From: Amphiduros pacificus
Lineage: Eukaryota; Annelida; Polychaeta; Phyllodocida; Hesionidae
Assembly (NCBI GenBank): GCA_949316495.1
Contig: OX439009.1
Span: 42,211,016-42,275,015, forward strand
DNA length: 64,000 nt
Reading direction: 5' to 3'
Position 1 is the stretch's first letter, and every line of letters starts with the position of its first letter. Positions 23,456 through 34,757 of this stretch are shown piece after piece. The notes under the pieces were generated by a model. The model had not been told where the DNA came from and searched no databases. It worked only from the letters and a program-made list of their open reading frames with translations. A program made the translations under genes and the position numbers.

Positions 23456-25112
23456 ATCATCTGTTTCATCTTTCTGCATTTTAATCTCACACAATGGTGT
23501 ACACTGGGTGGCAGCTTGTACATTTCATGTTCTACATACCACTGAAATCTGCATTTCTAATCTCTTTGTAAATATCGGCATACATTAGGCTAACAAAAAC
23601 ACGAAATCTGATTTACATGGATGAAAATGGCTTGCAAATACATATCAAGAACATATCAAGCAGCATATATTTACAAAACTTTAGTGGCAAATTTATCTTT
23701 CTGAAATGTCATTAATATTAATCCCCAAACCTAACAAAATTGCAATATGTTTCTAATGAGAAGCGAACACATCGTGGCTTTGGCCTAAATCAGATTTAAT
23801 TAAGTTGAAACCAACTTCAGCATAAACTGCCCTGAAAGGTGACAACAATGTCAATTGTGCGCCGGTTGTTGCTATGCATTTAGGAGTCCGGGGACACCAT
23901 CTGCAACATCACGGGCACCCCAATATCTGGCCAAATTATTATCTAATATCACTCCTTGCTTACAAAAACGTTTAATAAAACCGAACTAAAATAGTAATAT
24001 AAAAGACACCAGGTTTAAAAATTACATTAATACTGAGTTTTTGTTCTACTTCACATATTTCTTGGATAACCAAACGTGCTGCTTGACAGGCAAGCTGGAA
24101 TATAAAAAGTTAAACATGGTTTACTCATATAAAAGGGCAACACAAATCTTAATAAAGGCACCAAAATGACCTTGATACAAACAATATAGTATAAGTAAAT
24201 TGGTTTCAAAGCAACATGCATTCTTTATTTAAATTCCTACACGATTCTAATGCCTGTGTGAGCCATTTTGTTATCTGTGCCATCACCTGGGACGCGGGTG
24301 GCTGCTGAGGCAGAGGTGGCTTGTTACCATGGAGATCCACCCCTGATAATATTAGTACATAGGCATCTAATAAATTTGACACAAGATGAGAATCCACAAT
24401 ATCACTGATATAGACATCAGCAGATTAAGAGTGGAATCTCACAATTTAGCTCCCGTTCAAATAGTTCTAGAAAAAGAAAAAGTTTTTTTATCAGAATTTT
24501 TTATTTTTCTTAATTAAAATAAACAAAGTCACACATATTGTACTAACAATATCTTTTTATTTTAATTTCTCTGTGTTATTCCTGTCACAAATGAAATAAA
24601 ACCAGAACTAAATATGAATTTGACCTGTTTTGATAGTTTGATCTTTCCCGTAATTTTCATCGCAATGACATTCACCACATCTGTAGCCTGTACTATACTA
24701 ATAATAGGTCAGGACAGTATTCTACCTAACATTAATACATGAATCCCGGGGCTCCAATCCAGGGTATCGGAAGGCAGAACACCCCGGAACACCATGTGAA
24801 ATGTCCGGAAATCGGGAATAACATGCTATGAGAGTGACCGACAAATGCGCGTTCAGTAAAATAATTTCTTGCTTATTAAAGTATGATTACTTCGTTTTGG
24901 AATCTAATATTCAAGTGCATTCATTAGAGAATCCTTGTGATTATTATGAGGTTAATCTGTGCAGTGAGCAATGCGTGTTGATTTAGGTGGAATATTTGGG
25001 ATGCTGGTTAACACTTGTTCAATGGGTTAATATGATTTAGCTCTGGTCGGACGGATGGCAATCGCACAGCGCCGGCTTATCAGCTCCGGCCATCGGCCAT
25101 AAGCCAGCCCCA
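23456..25112. other. Unassigned intergenic stretch
   Basis: AT-rich. A GTTACCATGGAGAT near 24327 is a diverged RFX-type site. No gene is supported. Confidence 0.5.
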
Positions 25113-25646
25113 GAGGTCAACAGGGTGGACTGGACCGGGGGCGTGTCAAGGGACGTATGGGATGAATATAGAGGTCAACAGGGTGGACTGGACCGAGGCG
25201 TGTCAAGGAACGTATGGGATGAATAAAGAGGTCAACAGGGTGGACTGGACCGGGGTGTGTCAAGGAACGTATGGGGTGAATATAGAGGTCAACAGGGTGG
25301 ACGGGACCGGGGCATGTCAAGAAACGTATGGGGTGAATATAGAGGTCAACAGGGTGGACGGGACCGGGGTGTGTCAAGGAACGTATGGGGTGAATATAGA
25401 GGTCAACAGGGTGGACGGGACCGAGGTGTGTCAAGGAACGTATGGGGTGAATATAGAGGTCAACAGGGTGGACGGGACCGAGGTGTGTCAAGGAACGTAT
25501 GGGATGAATATAGAGGTCAACAGGGTGGACGGGACCGGGATGTGTCAAGGAACGTATGGGGTGAATATAGAGGTCAACAGGGTGGACGGGACCAGGGTGT
25601 GTCAAGGAACGTATGGGGTGAATATAGAGGTCAGCAAAGTGAATAG
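25113..25646. repeat. 57-bp minisatellite, ~9.4 units
   Basis: Units begin GAGGTCAACAGGGTGGAC, continue GGGACCGGGGTGTGTCAAGG and end in AACGTATGGGGTGAATATA. The spacing is 57 bp, divisible by three, so three repetitive open frames (19-residue periods) run through it on both strands. The last unit decays (GAGGTCAGCAAAGTGAATAG). Confidence 0.95.
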
Positions 25647-26302
25647 AACTTGCTCTGGACTGGCTTACAATATGGGTTGTGCTGGTGCACATTTAGGCAG
25701 CAAGGTGGAAGGCAAATGAATGATATTAAAACGCTGTTAAGACAGATGATAAAGGTTAAATGACCACAGGTGAAGACGGTGAATGGCAATATCTGACGTA
25801 TGATTATTCAGTGAATCACAGGTTATGATAAAATACAAGAGGGGGGGGGAGATTTTTTAAAGAGATTAGTTGGACAGGAGTAAAGCCAACCTTGTAGTTT
25901 CACTATACTACCCTCTCCTTCATACATTCAAAGCAGCCAAATTATCATCATTAGTTCACACTGTATCTTTGCATTGCCAGCAGTCAGTGTAGTATTCTGA
26001 ACAAGCCTTCGTTAATACTAGCATCAGGATACTCCAAGAACATTATAGGCACCAAATATCTATCAAACTGAATGCGCCGAGAATCTGACACAAACCGTTG
26101 TCTACCCAGTGACAATTACAAAGGTTTATTTCAACAATTAAGTATGTTACACTAGAGGCATTTCTGTCTTTTATAAATGAAGACATATATCTCATAACAA
26201 ACATTGAAAAAAGATTATTATATAAAGATTTCAGAAACTGTGGTGATTATGATTCCATGAAATCCATTGCTACATCTGATGTGGGATGATTCACAAAGTG
26301 TG
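25647..26302. other. Unassigned intergenic stretch
   Basis: Contains a short poly-G run near 25842. No gene is recognised. Confidence 0.5.
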
Positions 26303-26760
26303 TTAAAACCCATCAGGTCCTCGCCCCAATTGTCTAAAAATGTTATTTATGACTTCAGCGCATGTTCGGATTCTAGACCTCCTTTCAAAAGCGACACTTG
26401 CAGTCAAAAACCGTGAGTCAAAATCGACAAGCACTGATGTCAATTTCTCCAGAGCCTTGTACATTTCATCGCTGACCCAGATCCCTGATACAATCGTATC
26501 AGAGCTGTGCTCGGGCAGCCCACAGCGTAACACCTCGCTGCTCTATAGATCTGCACAGACCGCTATCTAGAGGGTTATCTTCTGGCTCACCCTCTCCATC
26601 CCCAGCCTCACTATCTTCATCACTATTGTCATCTTCATCAGGACAACATTGAGCGACCGTAATATCAGGCAGATATTGACACCAGACAAGGCTGTCGCTA
26701 CAATGTTCCTGTTGAAATATGACAAAACCCTGTCTCTTGCTGTTTTACAGCATAACAACC
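26303..26760 (-). other. Unidentified coding-like stretch, minus strand
   Basis: Two protein-like open stretches lie side by side in different minus-strand frames. The proximal one (roughly 26750 to 26520) has a strongly acidic run, DEDDNSDEDSEAGDGEGE. The second (about 26545 to 26303) is non-repetitive and includes SDEMYKALEKLTSVLVD and EVINNIFRQLGRGPDGF before a stop. Neither has an obvious ATG start and I recognise no family. It could be an exon pair, a decayed mobile-element gene or a pseudogene. I keep the pieces separate and assign no function. Confidence 0.35.
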
Positions 26761-28132
26761 TAAACACGTTGATTTCTAACAATGACTTTATTCTGTGTCA
26801 CAGAGATCGTTTTCCATAAGCTGTCAGTTTCATTTGAAATCGTCAGCTATATTGTCCTTTGATTCTGAGCCATTTCTTGGTATATACTTTACTGAATAGC
26901 TAATCATCATTACATATTTGTAAACGAATAAAGTCTTTTATTATTTACAAATATCCAGATATAGACTTGTTTGGGATCAATGTGTCAAAAGAGAAAGTCG
27001 ATTTCTTACTCCTCAATAATGCTCTTATCACTCTCAGCCAGGGGGCGCAGTTTCTAAAGCTGCAAATTAAATCAAGTTGTGTTTATTTATAAATTGAATT
27101 TCCTGTCTTTTTCTTAGTGTCACAAATCTTCATTATTAAATGCCAATGCGAGTATTGTACGCTTGCTTTATCATTTTGTCAATTACAAAATACTTGTTGT
27201 CTCGATGTGTTGATTTCACAATTAGTGACAGTTTATCATGTCAGTAATATACATTACCTAATTAATCTATGTATACCAATTTTTTAGATTGATTTAAGTG
27301 AAAACATGTAGAAAAAGAATGCAAATTTAGTTTCGTTTTCTGTTCAGAGTTTATGAAACAGGACAGAGCACTCCTTGTGCCTATATAGAAATTAGCCTTT
27401 GCTGTAATAACGTACAGGGCTTATGAATATTCGACCATTATGTGGGGAATATATATTGCAAATAGACAACATCTTGATTGAGATGATCATATGAACGATT
27501 TCTGGGACATAAAAAGCATTATATACATTTATTGTGTGACTTCATGTCATCATTATGCAGCATTAAAACATGAAATGTGTTACTATTTTGTCATGTAACT
27601 GATAGCAGTGCTGATGTCCTTTTGTGGAGTTTCATTTCAAACAAGACAATGCCACATTGTGTGCAATAACCACACTTTATCTTGTCCCATGCAGAGAACT
27701 TATTGCATTTTACCAAATTCATTTCTCTCATTTCTAGTTAACACATGTCACAGAAGATCTTGTTGGGCGGCTTATCAGTTAATGAAAAATGTTTCACCGT
27801 GAAAACACCACCCAGCAAACATGTATATTAAATAATTAAAACCTTTATATTTCATTGATCATCACATATTACACTACATGAAATACAAGATGAGATCACA
27901 AGATTACCGACATGGGATGTACATTGTGAAGCGTGAAAATTAATCCAGCTTACTTTGATAAACTAATCCATATCTTATATATTCAACAAGCATTATTCAT
28001 ATATATAAGATTAACTAATGAATGTCTGATGATTCTTTAAGGTGATATGGATTTTTTACCCTCATTACATCATTCTGGCTTTTTCAAAAAGGGAAAATAT
28101 GGAATGAGATATTATTTGACATGTTTTGTTAG
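26761..28132. other. Unassigned intergenic stretch
   Basis: AT-rich. It contains the CTCF-like site at 27035-27050; otherwise nothing is recognised. Confidence 0.5.
27035..27050 (+). promoter_or_regulatory. Strong CTCF-like motif
   Basis: CAGCCAGGGGGCGCAG contains the canonical CCAGGGGGCGC core on the plus strand, opposite in orientation to the site at 13072-13088. It stands alone in AT-rich sequence, which makes the match more noticeable. Binding is inferred. Confidence 0.45.
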
Positions 28133-28335
28133 CTCTGTGATATCTTTTGAGTATCACCTCCTCTGTGATATCTTTTGAAGTTGATCTGTTTTGTGATTTT
28201 ATTTAAGGTTGATCTGTTTTGTGATATCATTTGAGGTTGATCTGTTTTGTGATATCATTCAAGGTCCATCTGTTTTGTGATATCATTTGAGGTTCACCTC
28301 CTCTGTGATATCATTTGTATATCTGTGATGTTATC
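28133..28335. repeat. ~28-bp tandem repeat, ~7 copies
   Basis: Degenerate units of TGTGATATCATTTGAGGTTG followed by ATCTGTTT. TGTGATATC is also the core of the 25-bp array at the window start. Confidence 0.85.
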
Positions 28336-28559
28336 AGCACAGGGCTGTGAGGTCTTGAGGCACGAGGTAGCGGGGCTATCGGCATTTTAAATGCTGGGAC
28401 CGCAATTTCTTGTCTGAATACATTATAATATGGCAAATCTAAGATGAGATATGGTGAGGCCTTGTAATGTTTGGAGGAGCTAAGCAGATAAGCAGGTCGG
28501 GAGCGTGTTTGGTGGGGCAGGTACGCAGGGCAGGGAGGGGATTATATTAGGGTGCCCTG

Positions 28560-29060
28560 CGTGGTAGGCCCAGCCCTCTTGTCCATATCAGCCTTGTCAA
28601 CCCCAAACATAAATAGCCCCGGCGCGCGCATGGCCTCGATACTCACTCTAGCTTTGCCTTCGTAGCTGCCTCTCCACTCTTCAACGCAGGGCAGTCAGCC
28701 CAACCAGGACCAGAGATCGCTATCACAACATATTACTCTCCCACCATCGACCGTTTAATTAGAATAGTGATAAACATATTTAATTTGGTGGGTGCATATA
28801 TAACGGAAGGCAGCGGCTATCGGGGAGATTTTACTCAGCAGATTTGGGAGCGGCGTGCGGCGTGAAGATAATAAGGTAAGATTCAGTAGTTATCTGCAGC
28901 CGCCGGGCCGGGGAGGCGCACCTCGGGCGCATATCTCACCTACCCCGGGCCCAGATTAAGATGCGCCGCGCAGATTATCTCAAACAAACCCTTGCTACAA
29001 ATTCTCTGGCAATTTTAAGACGCCTGGCCCCGCTTGGACCAGATAATGAATATATTTCAA
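28560..29060 (+). promoter_or_regulatory. Candidate distal promoter with TATA box
   Basis: A GC-rich, CpG-bearing block. TATATAAC lies at 28797-28804, with TTTAATTAGAATAGTGATAA (homeobox plus GATA-type motif) 20-45 bp upstream. About 35 bp downstream is TTTTACTCAGC, a plausible initiator, and the next splice donor is AAG|GTAAGA at 28875/28876. This fits a TATA promoter with a short non-coding first exon on the plus strand. Its target would be the GATA gene 17.7 kb downstream or an unseen non-coding RNA; this is inference. Confidence 0.35.
28833..28875 (+). other. Possible non-coding first exon (distal)
   Basis: The segment between the putative initiator and a strong donor (AATAAG|GTAAGATT). 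It has no ATG. It could join an exon-like segment at 44273 or the acceptor at 46224. There is no transcript evidence. Confidence 0.25.
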
Positions 29061-30240
29061 GCTGAGCAATGCAGAAGCTCTCTTAATTTCAAGAGCACTG
29101 GGGGTTCGTCTCCATTTAGGCGCTCATGACGATGAAAAATACACCTACCTGTTAGCACGAGTGACAGCTGGAATATATTCTCTCCAGCCTTTGGGAGACT
29201 GAGGGACATTTCTGAAACCAACATGAAATGTACCACGGGAATGATGTATTTCTATTTTGCAGCAATCTTCAAGGACTCGGAACCTTGATCATATGAAAAT
29301 CTATAATAATAATACACCATACTGGATACTTATTTTAAAGAAATCAATTTCTTTGGAACGATTTTTCTTGGATGGAAAAATAAATTAGGATTTTTATTTC
29401 AACACAAATGTGATCACTATAATATTGAAGGATACATTTCCGAAATTCCAAGGAATTGCTATGAATTTGGAGCAAGTGTTTGGATGAAATGTGACGCGTG
29501 TATGTTACGACTTTATGAACAATGCAGACATATTATATCTGTTTACATATCAATTATAAAGACAGAAATTAGCGAGTTACATTTTAGCAGCATTAATGAG
29601 TCCCAGAACGTGATTAATGGCAGTATGTATATATATATATATGTATGACTCACTCCTCTTCTTACAGTTCAAGATGACGCAATTTGGCACTTAAAATCAT
29701 ATTCTTTAAATAACATCAATTGATATCTACGTATACTGTATATATTTAGTTAGTAAATACATATTATATTGAATTTGTATATGCGTAGAATATAAACATC
29801 GAGTGTTGTATATGATACATGCTAAATGATTGTGGTCATAATAGAAATAATACACATCCTCACTCGTGTAATCTGAAACAGGAGTCACTCTCATCATGAT
29901 CAAGTAAGACATATTTACCTCAGGATTTCATCAGAGGATACCACTATTCTAACACTACAGACATTTACTCTTAGGTGAACGTCATTTCTTCTTTGATAGG
30001 TACAAGAATATATTTGTGTTTTTAAGATGTCATCTTGATTTTAGATGTTATAGTTTTTTTTGTCACAATAATGAAATCTTTGTGGAAATAATATCAGGGA
30101 ACAATATTGCGAAGAATGGTTGTGGAAAATATATCATATCAGCGTGGATCAGTGATGGTCAGAATTCCTGCCTCAAATCAACTGCGATGACAGGTTCCAT
30201 ATGATTCAGGTCAAAAAGATCAAGAAAAAGATGCTATTCT
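29061..30240. other. Unassigned intergenic stretch
   Basis: AT-rich, with a short TA dinucleotide run at 29626-29644. No gene is recognised. Confidence 0.5.
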
Positions 30241-30425
30241 TATTTAACTGGGGGATACGCTTGATGAAGCCGCTGATGAAGTGAGGGGTTCCGGAACGCT
30301 GAGTCCGGGATCATCGTCGGCCGCCAGAACCCACCTTGCCGCCCATGCGGGGTTCATTCCCGGGACGGTCCATTGACTTACCGTCCCCTGGGTGGGGCAG
30401 GAACTGTGTCGACAGATAATCCACC
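30241..30425. other. GC-rich patch with an 8-bp hairpin
   Basis: GGGACGGT at 30362-30369 and ACCGTCCC at 30380-30387 form a perfect 8-bp inverted repeat with a 10-nt loop. It is preceded by GGGGTTCATTCCCGG, loosely B-box-like. It may be a SINE remnant or a regulatory block. Confidence 0.4.
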
Positions 30426-30649
30426 ACAAAACTGAATATGTGCACTGGGTCTGTGACTTATAGAGTCTGCATGAGTTTTAATTTCAGCTCTGAAACATTA
30501 CCCATGAAACCAACGCTCGTTGTTTTTGTTTTTTTTCTGGTGAGGTGACATCGTGTTCAGTGTGTCAAGAGTCAAAATTCATCCAAATTGGAAAATGATG
30601 AAAATGGTTCTTTCACAAGTTAAAAAGTTAATTGATGAAGGGCGATGAA

Positions 30650-30900
30650 TAATAGTGGTTTGAAGGGTGACACGGATGGTTGGTGTCCGGGAAGGCCCTG
30701 TAAGCGACACTTGGTAGCAGGATCCCCGGGATACGGGCGAGGCACGGGCCGGGACAGGTGCAGGGGTAGCTTCCCGACACGTGTCAGCATTGTCTGCCGG
30801 CCGCACCTGCACCAGACCCCGGCGGAGAGGGGACAGCGACCGCGCTCACCGTGCGCTATGGACCCGCTCTATTAGGCCGTTATTGTGCCATCTTCTACCC
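30650..30900. promoter_or_regulatory. GC-rich block with clustered E-boxes
   Basis: Within 55 bp lie ACAGGTGCAGG (CAGGTG at 30755-30760), the palindrome GACACGTGTC (30776-30785) and GCACCTGCACC (CACCTG at 30804-30809). The outer two are inverted relative to each other around the central CACGTG. CpG is frequent. An enhancer or promoter function is inferred. Confidence 0.35.
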
Positions 30901-32451
30901 CCTATCGTCTCACAGTAACCCGAACACCCCCAAATCATCCCCACAATTTACTCCGCTTTAAGCATCGCTTTACTTTTTTGAGCGAAATTGTCCTCATCTT
31001 TTGACCCTCAGCGGGATCATTTTCACTAAAATATTACTCCGGTTCGTGTCGATTTCTTCAAAATTTTGCCTCACTTTCGTGTCGATTTCTCCCTATCATT
31101 AAGAAATATTCCACAAGACGTATCTAATTACCAGAACCCTGATTTAAAATCATATTAAGCGCTCATTGTTAGGGAAAGATTACCCTGTTCGGTCAGACAT
31201 GAATTTATTCAGCCAGTTATCACACAGAGACAATGCTTGGCTCATCATACATGAGATCACTCAACCGTGGAGGAAATTGCCATCATTGTTGCCAGCGGGA
31301 AACTAACGACAGTTTAATACCGCCGCGGCTAAATATTTCGTCAATAGCAACCCCTCACTGTGTTGTTAAGCATTGCCATATTCTCGTAATAAAATTGAAT
31401 TTAACAATGAAATACCCAAGAGAATCTTTAGAAATTGACTTGGAAACGGACATGCGTGGAGTGAATGAGTTTCACAGAGAATGGTTACCATGCAACCAGT
31501 TGGAATGTTAAAGAATCAGAAAACTTTGATCTCTGAGGAATGGATCAGAAATGGAGGTGACAGAAGGGCAGTAGAATATAGCAGTCAGTCAAATAATTCA
31601 CTCTCTGATGTGGACGTCGTTATTACCATCACAACTCTGTTATCGCCACATCTCGTGTTCTCGTGAGATTTCATTGCATCTTTCAATGCCTCATCTTCTG
31701 GGATAAATTTCAAAACAATGAAGTTAAAATATTCGCTCTGTCTTTGCCATGGTTACCCTACACTTAGCAGATGTCCACACGCTTCCGATGCAAGTGTTTA
31801 TAATATAATTCATATTTGATGATTTCACGGTATTTTAGATTGAGGAGTAACAAATGAGCACACATATGGGCGCTTTGATCCAGAAAACGATCACACAAAA
31901 GCGTGTCACTTTCAATCTGCATCTTGCACAAGGACACAAACATAACCCTACTGTACATTGAGTACAGCCTCGTTCACTTGAGCACCCACTTTCCACCGGG
32001 TACCATTGGTATGATTCTGCTTGTATTAATTTAAGTGAAATGGAACCGTTTTGTTGAGCGAATGTTCCGGGGAGGCATGAATCCCATAATTGGCTTGTGA
32101 GCTTCCGAGATCACGCTTGTGGTTACAGCTAATCAACACAGCAAGTTAACCTTAATTAACCTAATTAACGTATTGCTGAATCAAGTCCACATTGTTTGGT
32201 TGACACCGCACTCCAGCACACTAAGTGAACACTGATTTGATGCGGGAAATCTCGCTAAAACATGCCAACATTTTGCGTGAGTTATTCTAACAATTTAGCG
32301 AGAGATCTTGGATAGGAGGCAAACATACAGATTTTTGAAAGTTGGACAATTTCATTGAAGGGTTTGTTTTGAAAATCATTGAAAAGTAGCTCGTTGGAAT
32401 AAAACTTCTAGTCTAAAGAAATACAGGAAATTCTGAATATTTAAGATAGAT
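30901..32451. other. Unassigned intergenic stretch
   Basis: Includes an RFX-like GTTACCATGCAAC near 31485. Open frames at 31233-31666 have no domains. No gene is supported. Confidence 0.45.
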
Positions 32452-32645
32452 TTAAGCAGGGATGTATGTGATCCTCGGAATGAAATTGTTTCTATTGTAC
32501 CACGTGACCACTGTGCAGTATTCATGTGCTGTATTCATGTGCTAAGAAAACAATATGTAAATTTCTCATCTTGTTGAATATCTGTGTAATTGGTATTTGG
32601 GAAAAGTCTATCATCGATAATGAATGGTGCTAAATATTGTGTCAT
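32452..32645 (+). repeat. Dispersed repeat, copy A
   Basis: A ~190-bp segment closely matching 34574-34757 in the same orientation. Shared stretches include ATGTAAATTTCTCATCTTGT, TGAATA.CTGTGTAATTG and TATCATCGATA.TGAATGGTG. The family is unknown. Confidence 0.75.
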
Positions 32646-32819
32646 AAAAGAAACCATCAAGGATAGAATAAATAGTAATATATGTGGAACAAGCTTGACA
32701 TATTATATAGAATACAGGACAATATGATGTAGCATAGGAAATAGACAAGAAGAACGCTACACACAGTAAACATTAAGCTGGAAGTTTCAAAGACACAATG
32801 ATTCGGGCCGCCGTCGATA

Positions 32820-33245
32820 TCTGCGTGATTCCTGCCCCGTTTACACTATTTCTAATTTATTATATTGTACTATTTCTATTTCATCATTTTGTAATATCTC
32901 TATTTCATGATATTGTACTATTTCTGCATGATACTTTATTTTTGTACTCTTTCTAGATCATTATATCGTACTTTTTTGTAATTCATTCTATTGTATCATT
33001 TCTTCTAAGTGCACTATTACTGCATGATTCTTGTCTTTGTACGTTTTCTAATTCATCATTTTGTTCTATTTCTGCACGGTTCTTTTATTTATTTTTTTTT
33101 TTTTTTTTGGGGGGGCTACACTTTCTAATTCATTATATTGTACTTTTTATGATTCATTATTTTGCACTTTTTCTAATTCAATATTTTCTATTTTTCGTAA
33201 TTCATTATTTTGTGCTATTTCTACATCATTAACTGCGCAATTTCT
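32820..33245. repeat. Degenerate T-rich tandem repeat (~24-bp) with T/G homopolymers
   Basis: Loose repetition of TATTGTACTATTTCTATTTC and TAATTCATTATATTGTACTT. An uninterrupted T run followed by a G run lies at about 33094-33115 and may be unstable or misassembled in length. The open frame across it is compositional. Confidence 0.7.
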
Positions 33246-34573
33246 TTACAATCATTGCCACAAGTCGTATTTGTGGTAAACGTGATTTAACATTGACATC
33301 CCCATGCAAGGAACATTGAATGACTGTAATAGTGTCTGACTTCAAGTCACGGTCAAGGCCTCAATACAAGTGACATTGGTACCTCAGGAGGTCTGTGCTC
33401 ATGTCATCCATTGAAAAGGCCGGTCGTTGTGGTGAATTTCTATGTGACTGCGGACTGTTTGACCTTCTTGGAACCATTCAAATAGAAGGCTAAAATTTAA
33501 AAAGAACCCCAAACATAATGTAACTGGGCTATTGTTGAAATATTTGCAGATGTGGTTAATTTGGAAGGATTTGCTCATAATACCATGCCGTACTCATTAT
33601 ATCAATTTCACTCAGTTTCCTCATTTTCCGGAAATCTACAATGGCGAGCATTCGGAAATGACACTTGAACGTTCCCACAGCTAAACAAATCTCTCCTCCA
33701 CTTAAATCCCACATTTATTCATTTAGACTGTCAAATATGAGATTATTAAATCATAATTGAGCTTATTGTTCCCGTTGACGCCATAGAATTGCGCAGATTT
33801 CATGGTCTTCTGCATTTCCATCGAAAGCCACACGTCAAAGAACAGCTTGCTGTTTCTCAACCGAAATGGACAACTGCCAACGGGAAAACAAGAATTTCAC
33901 CGAAACAGCATTGTTTAATTGAAAACGTGAAAACAGAACAAGAATAATACATCAGTATTGTTTTGTAAATATTCAATAAATAGCATGGATTTATATTTCA
34001 TTTTTGTTTTGTTTTACTCTTTGAATAATATCCTCAATACCACATTTCTTATCAACAAAATGTCCGGACAATGAATCCCATTATGTAGAGAGTTATTTGT
34101 ATCCATTTCCTATTATTGTGAAGACTCATATGAGTGATATTGTTTCTGACAAAGCAAGAATTTACAACTCGGACCATTGTTATGTGACATTTCTGTTTGG
34201 GGCATGGTTAATGAAGAAAACAAAATGGAAAAAAAACCATATGGTTATATTAATTAACAAATAATAATGGTGGTTTGTTCAAACACTCATATTTAATTCA
34301 TATTTGTGCTTACACTGAGAGGAGATCGCTTACAAACACCCCATGTACATTTCATGACAGCCCACTCCGGTAGATGATATTCTATCGTGATAATCCGTCT
34401 TATCTCGGGCGGCAATCGACACAGAAACACACCGGGTTAGGGGAGATAAAATTCACAACTACAAATCCGTGAAATTGAACTGCCCTAAAGAAAAAGGTAT
34501 GAAATGTGTGCATGTGGACGTGGGGAGGTGAATGTTATCTCCCAGCAGGTTGTGCTTATCGCTACTTTCAGCA
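33246..34573. other. Unassigned intergenic stretch
   Basis: AT-rich; no gene or clear motif cluster was found. Confidence 0.5.
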
Positions 34574-34757
34574 GGCAAGCAGATGATCCTTGAAATGAGA
34601 TCATTTCTATTGTATTATGTGACCACTTTGCGGTGTTTATGTGCTGTGTTAATAATTAAGATCAGAACATGTAAATTTCTCATCTTGTTGAATAGCTGTG
34701 TAATTGATATCTGGGAAAAAGTTTATCATCGATAGTGAATGGTGTTAAATATGTAAC
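34574..34757 (+). repeat. Dispersed repeat, copy B
   Basis: Second copy of the segment at 32452-32645, about 2.1 kb away in direct orientation. It is diverged by scattered substitutions and small indels. It could be an old local duplication, perhaps of a regulatory element, or two insertions of one repeat family. Confidence 0.75.

Noticed and set aside
25117-25719. Overlapping open frames of 130-190 codons on both strands
   Set aside because: Explained by the stop-free 57-bp unit.
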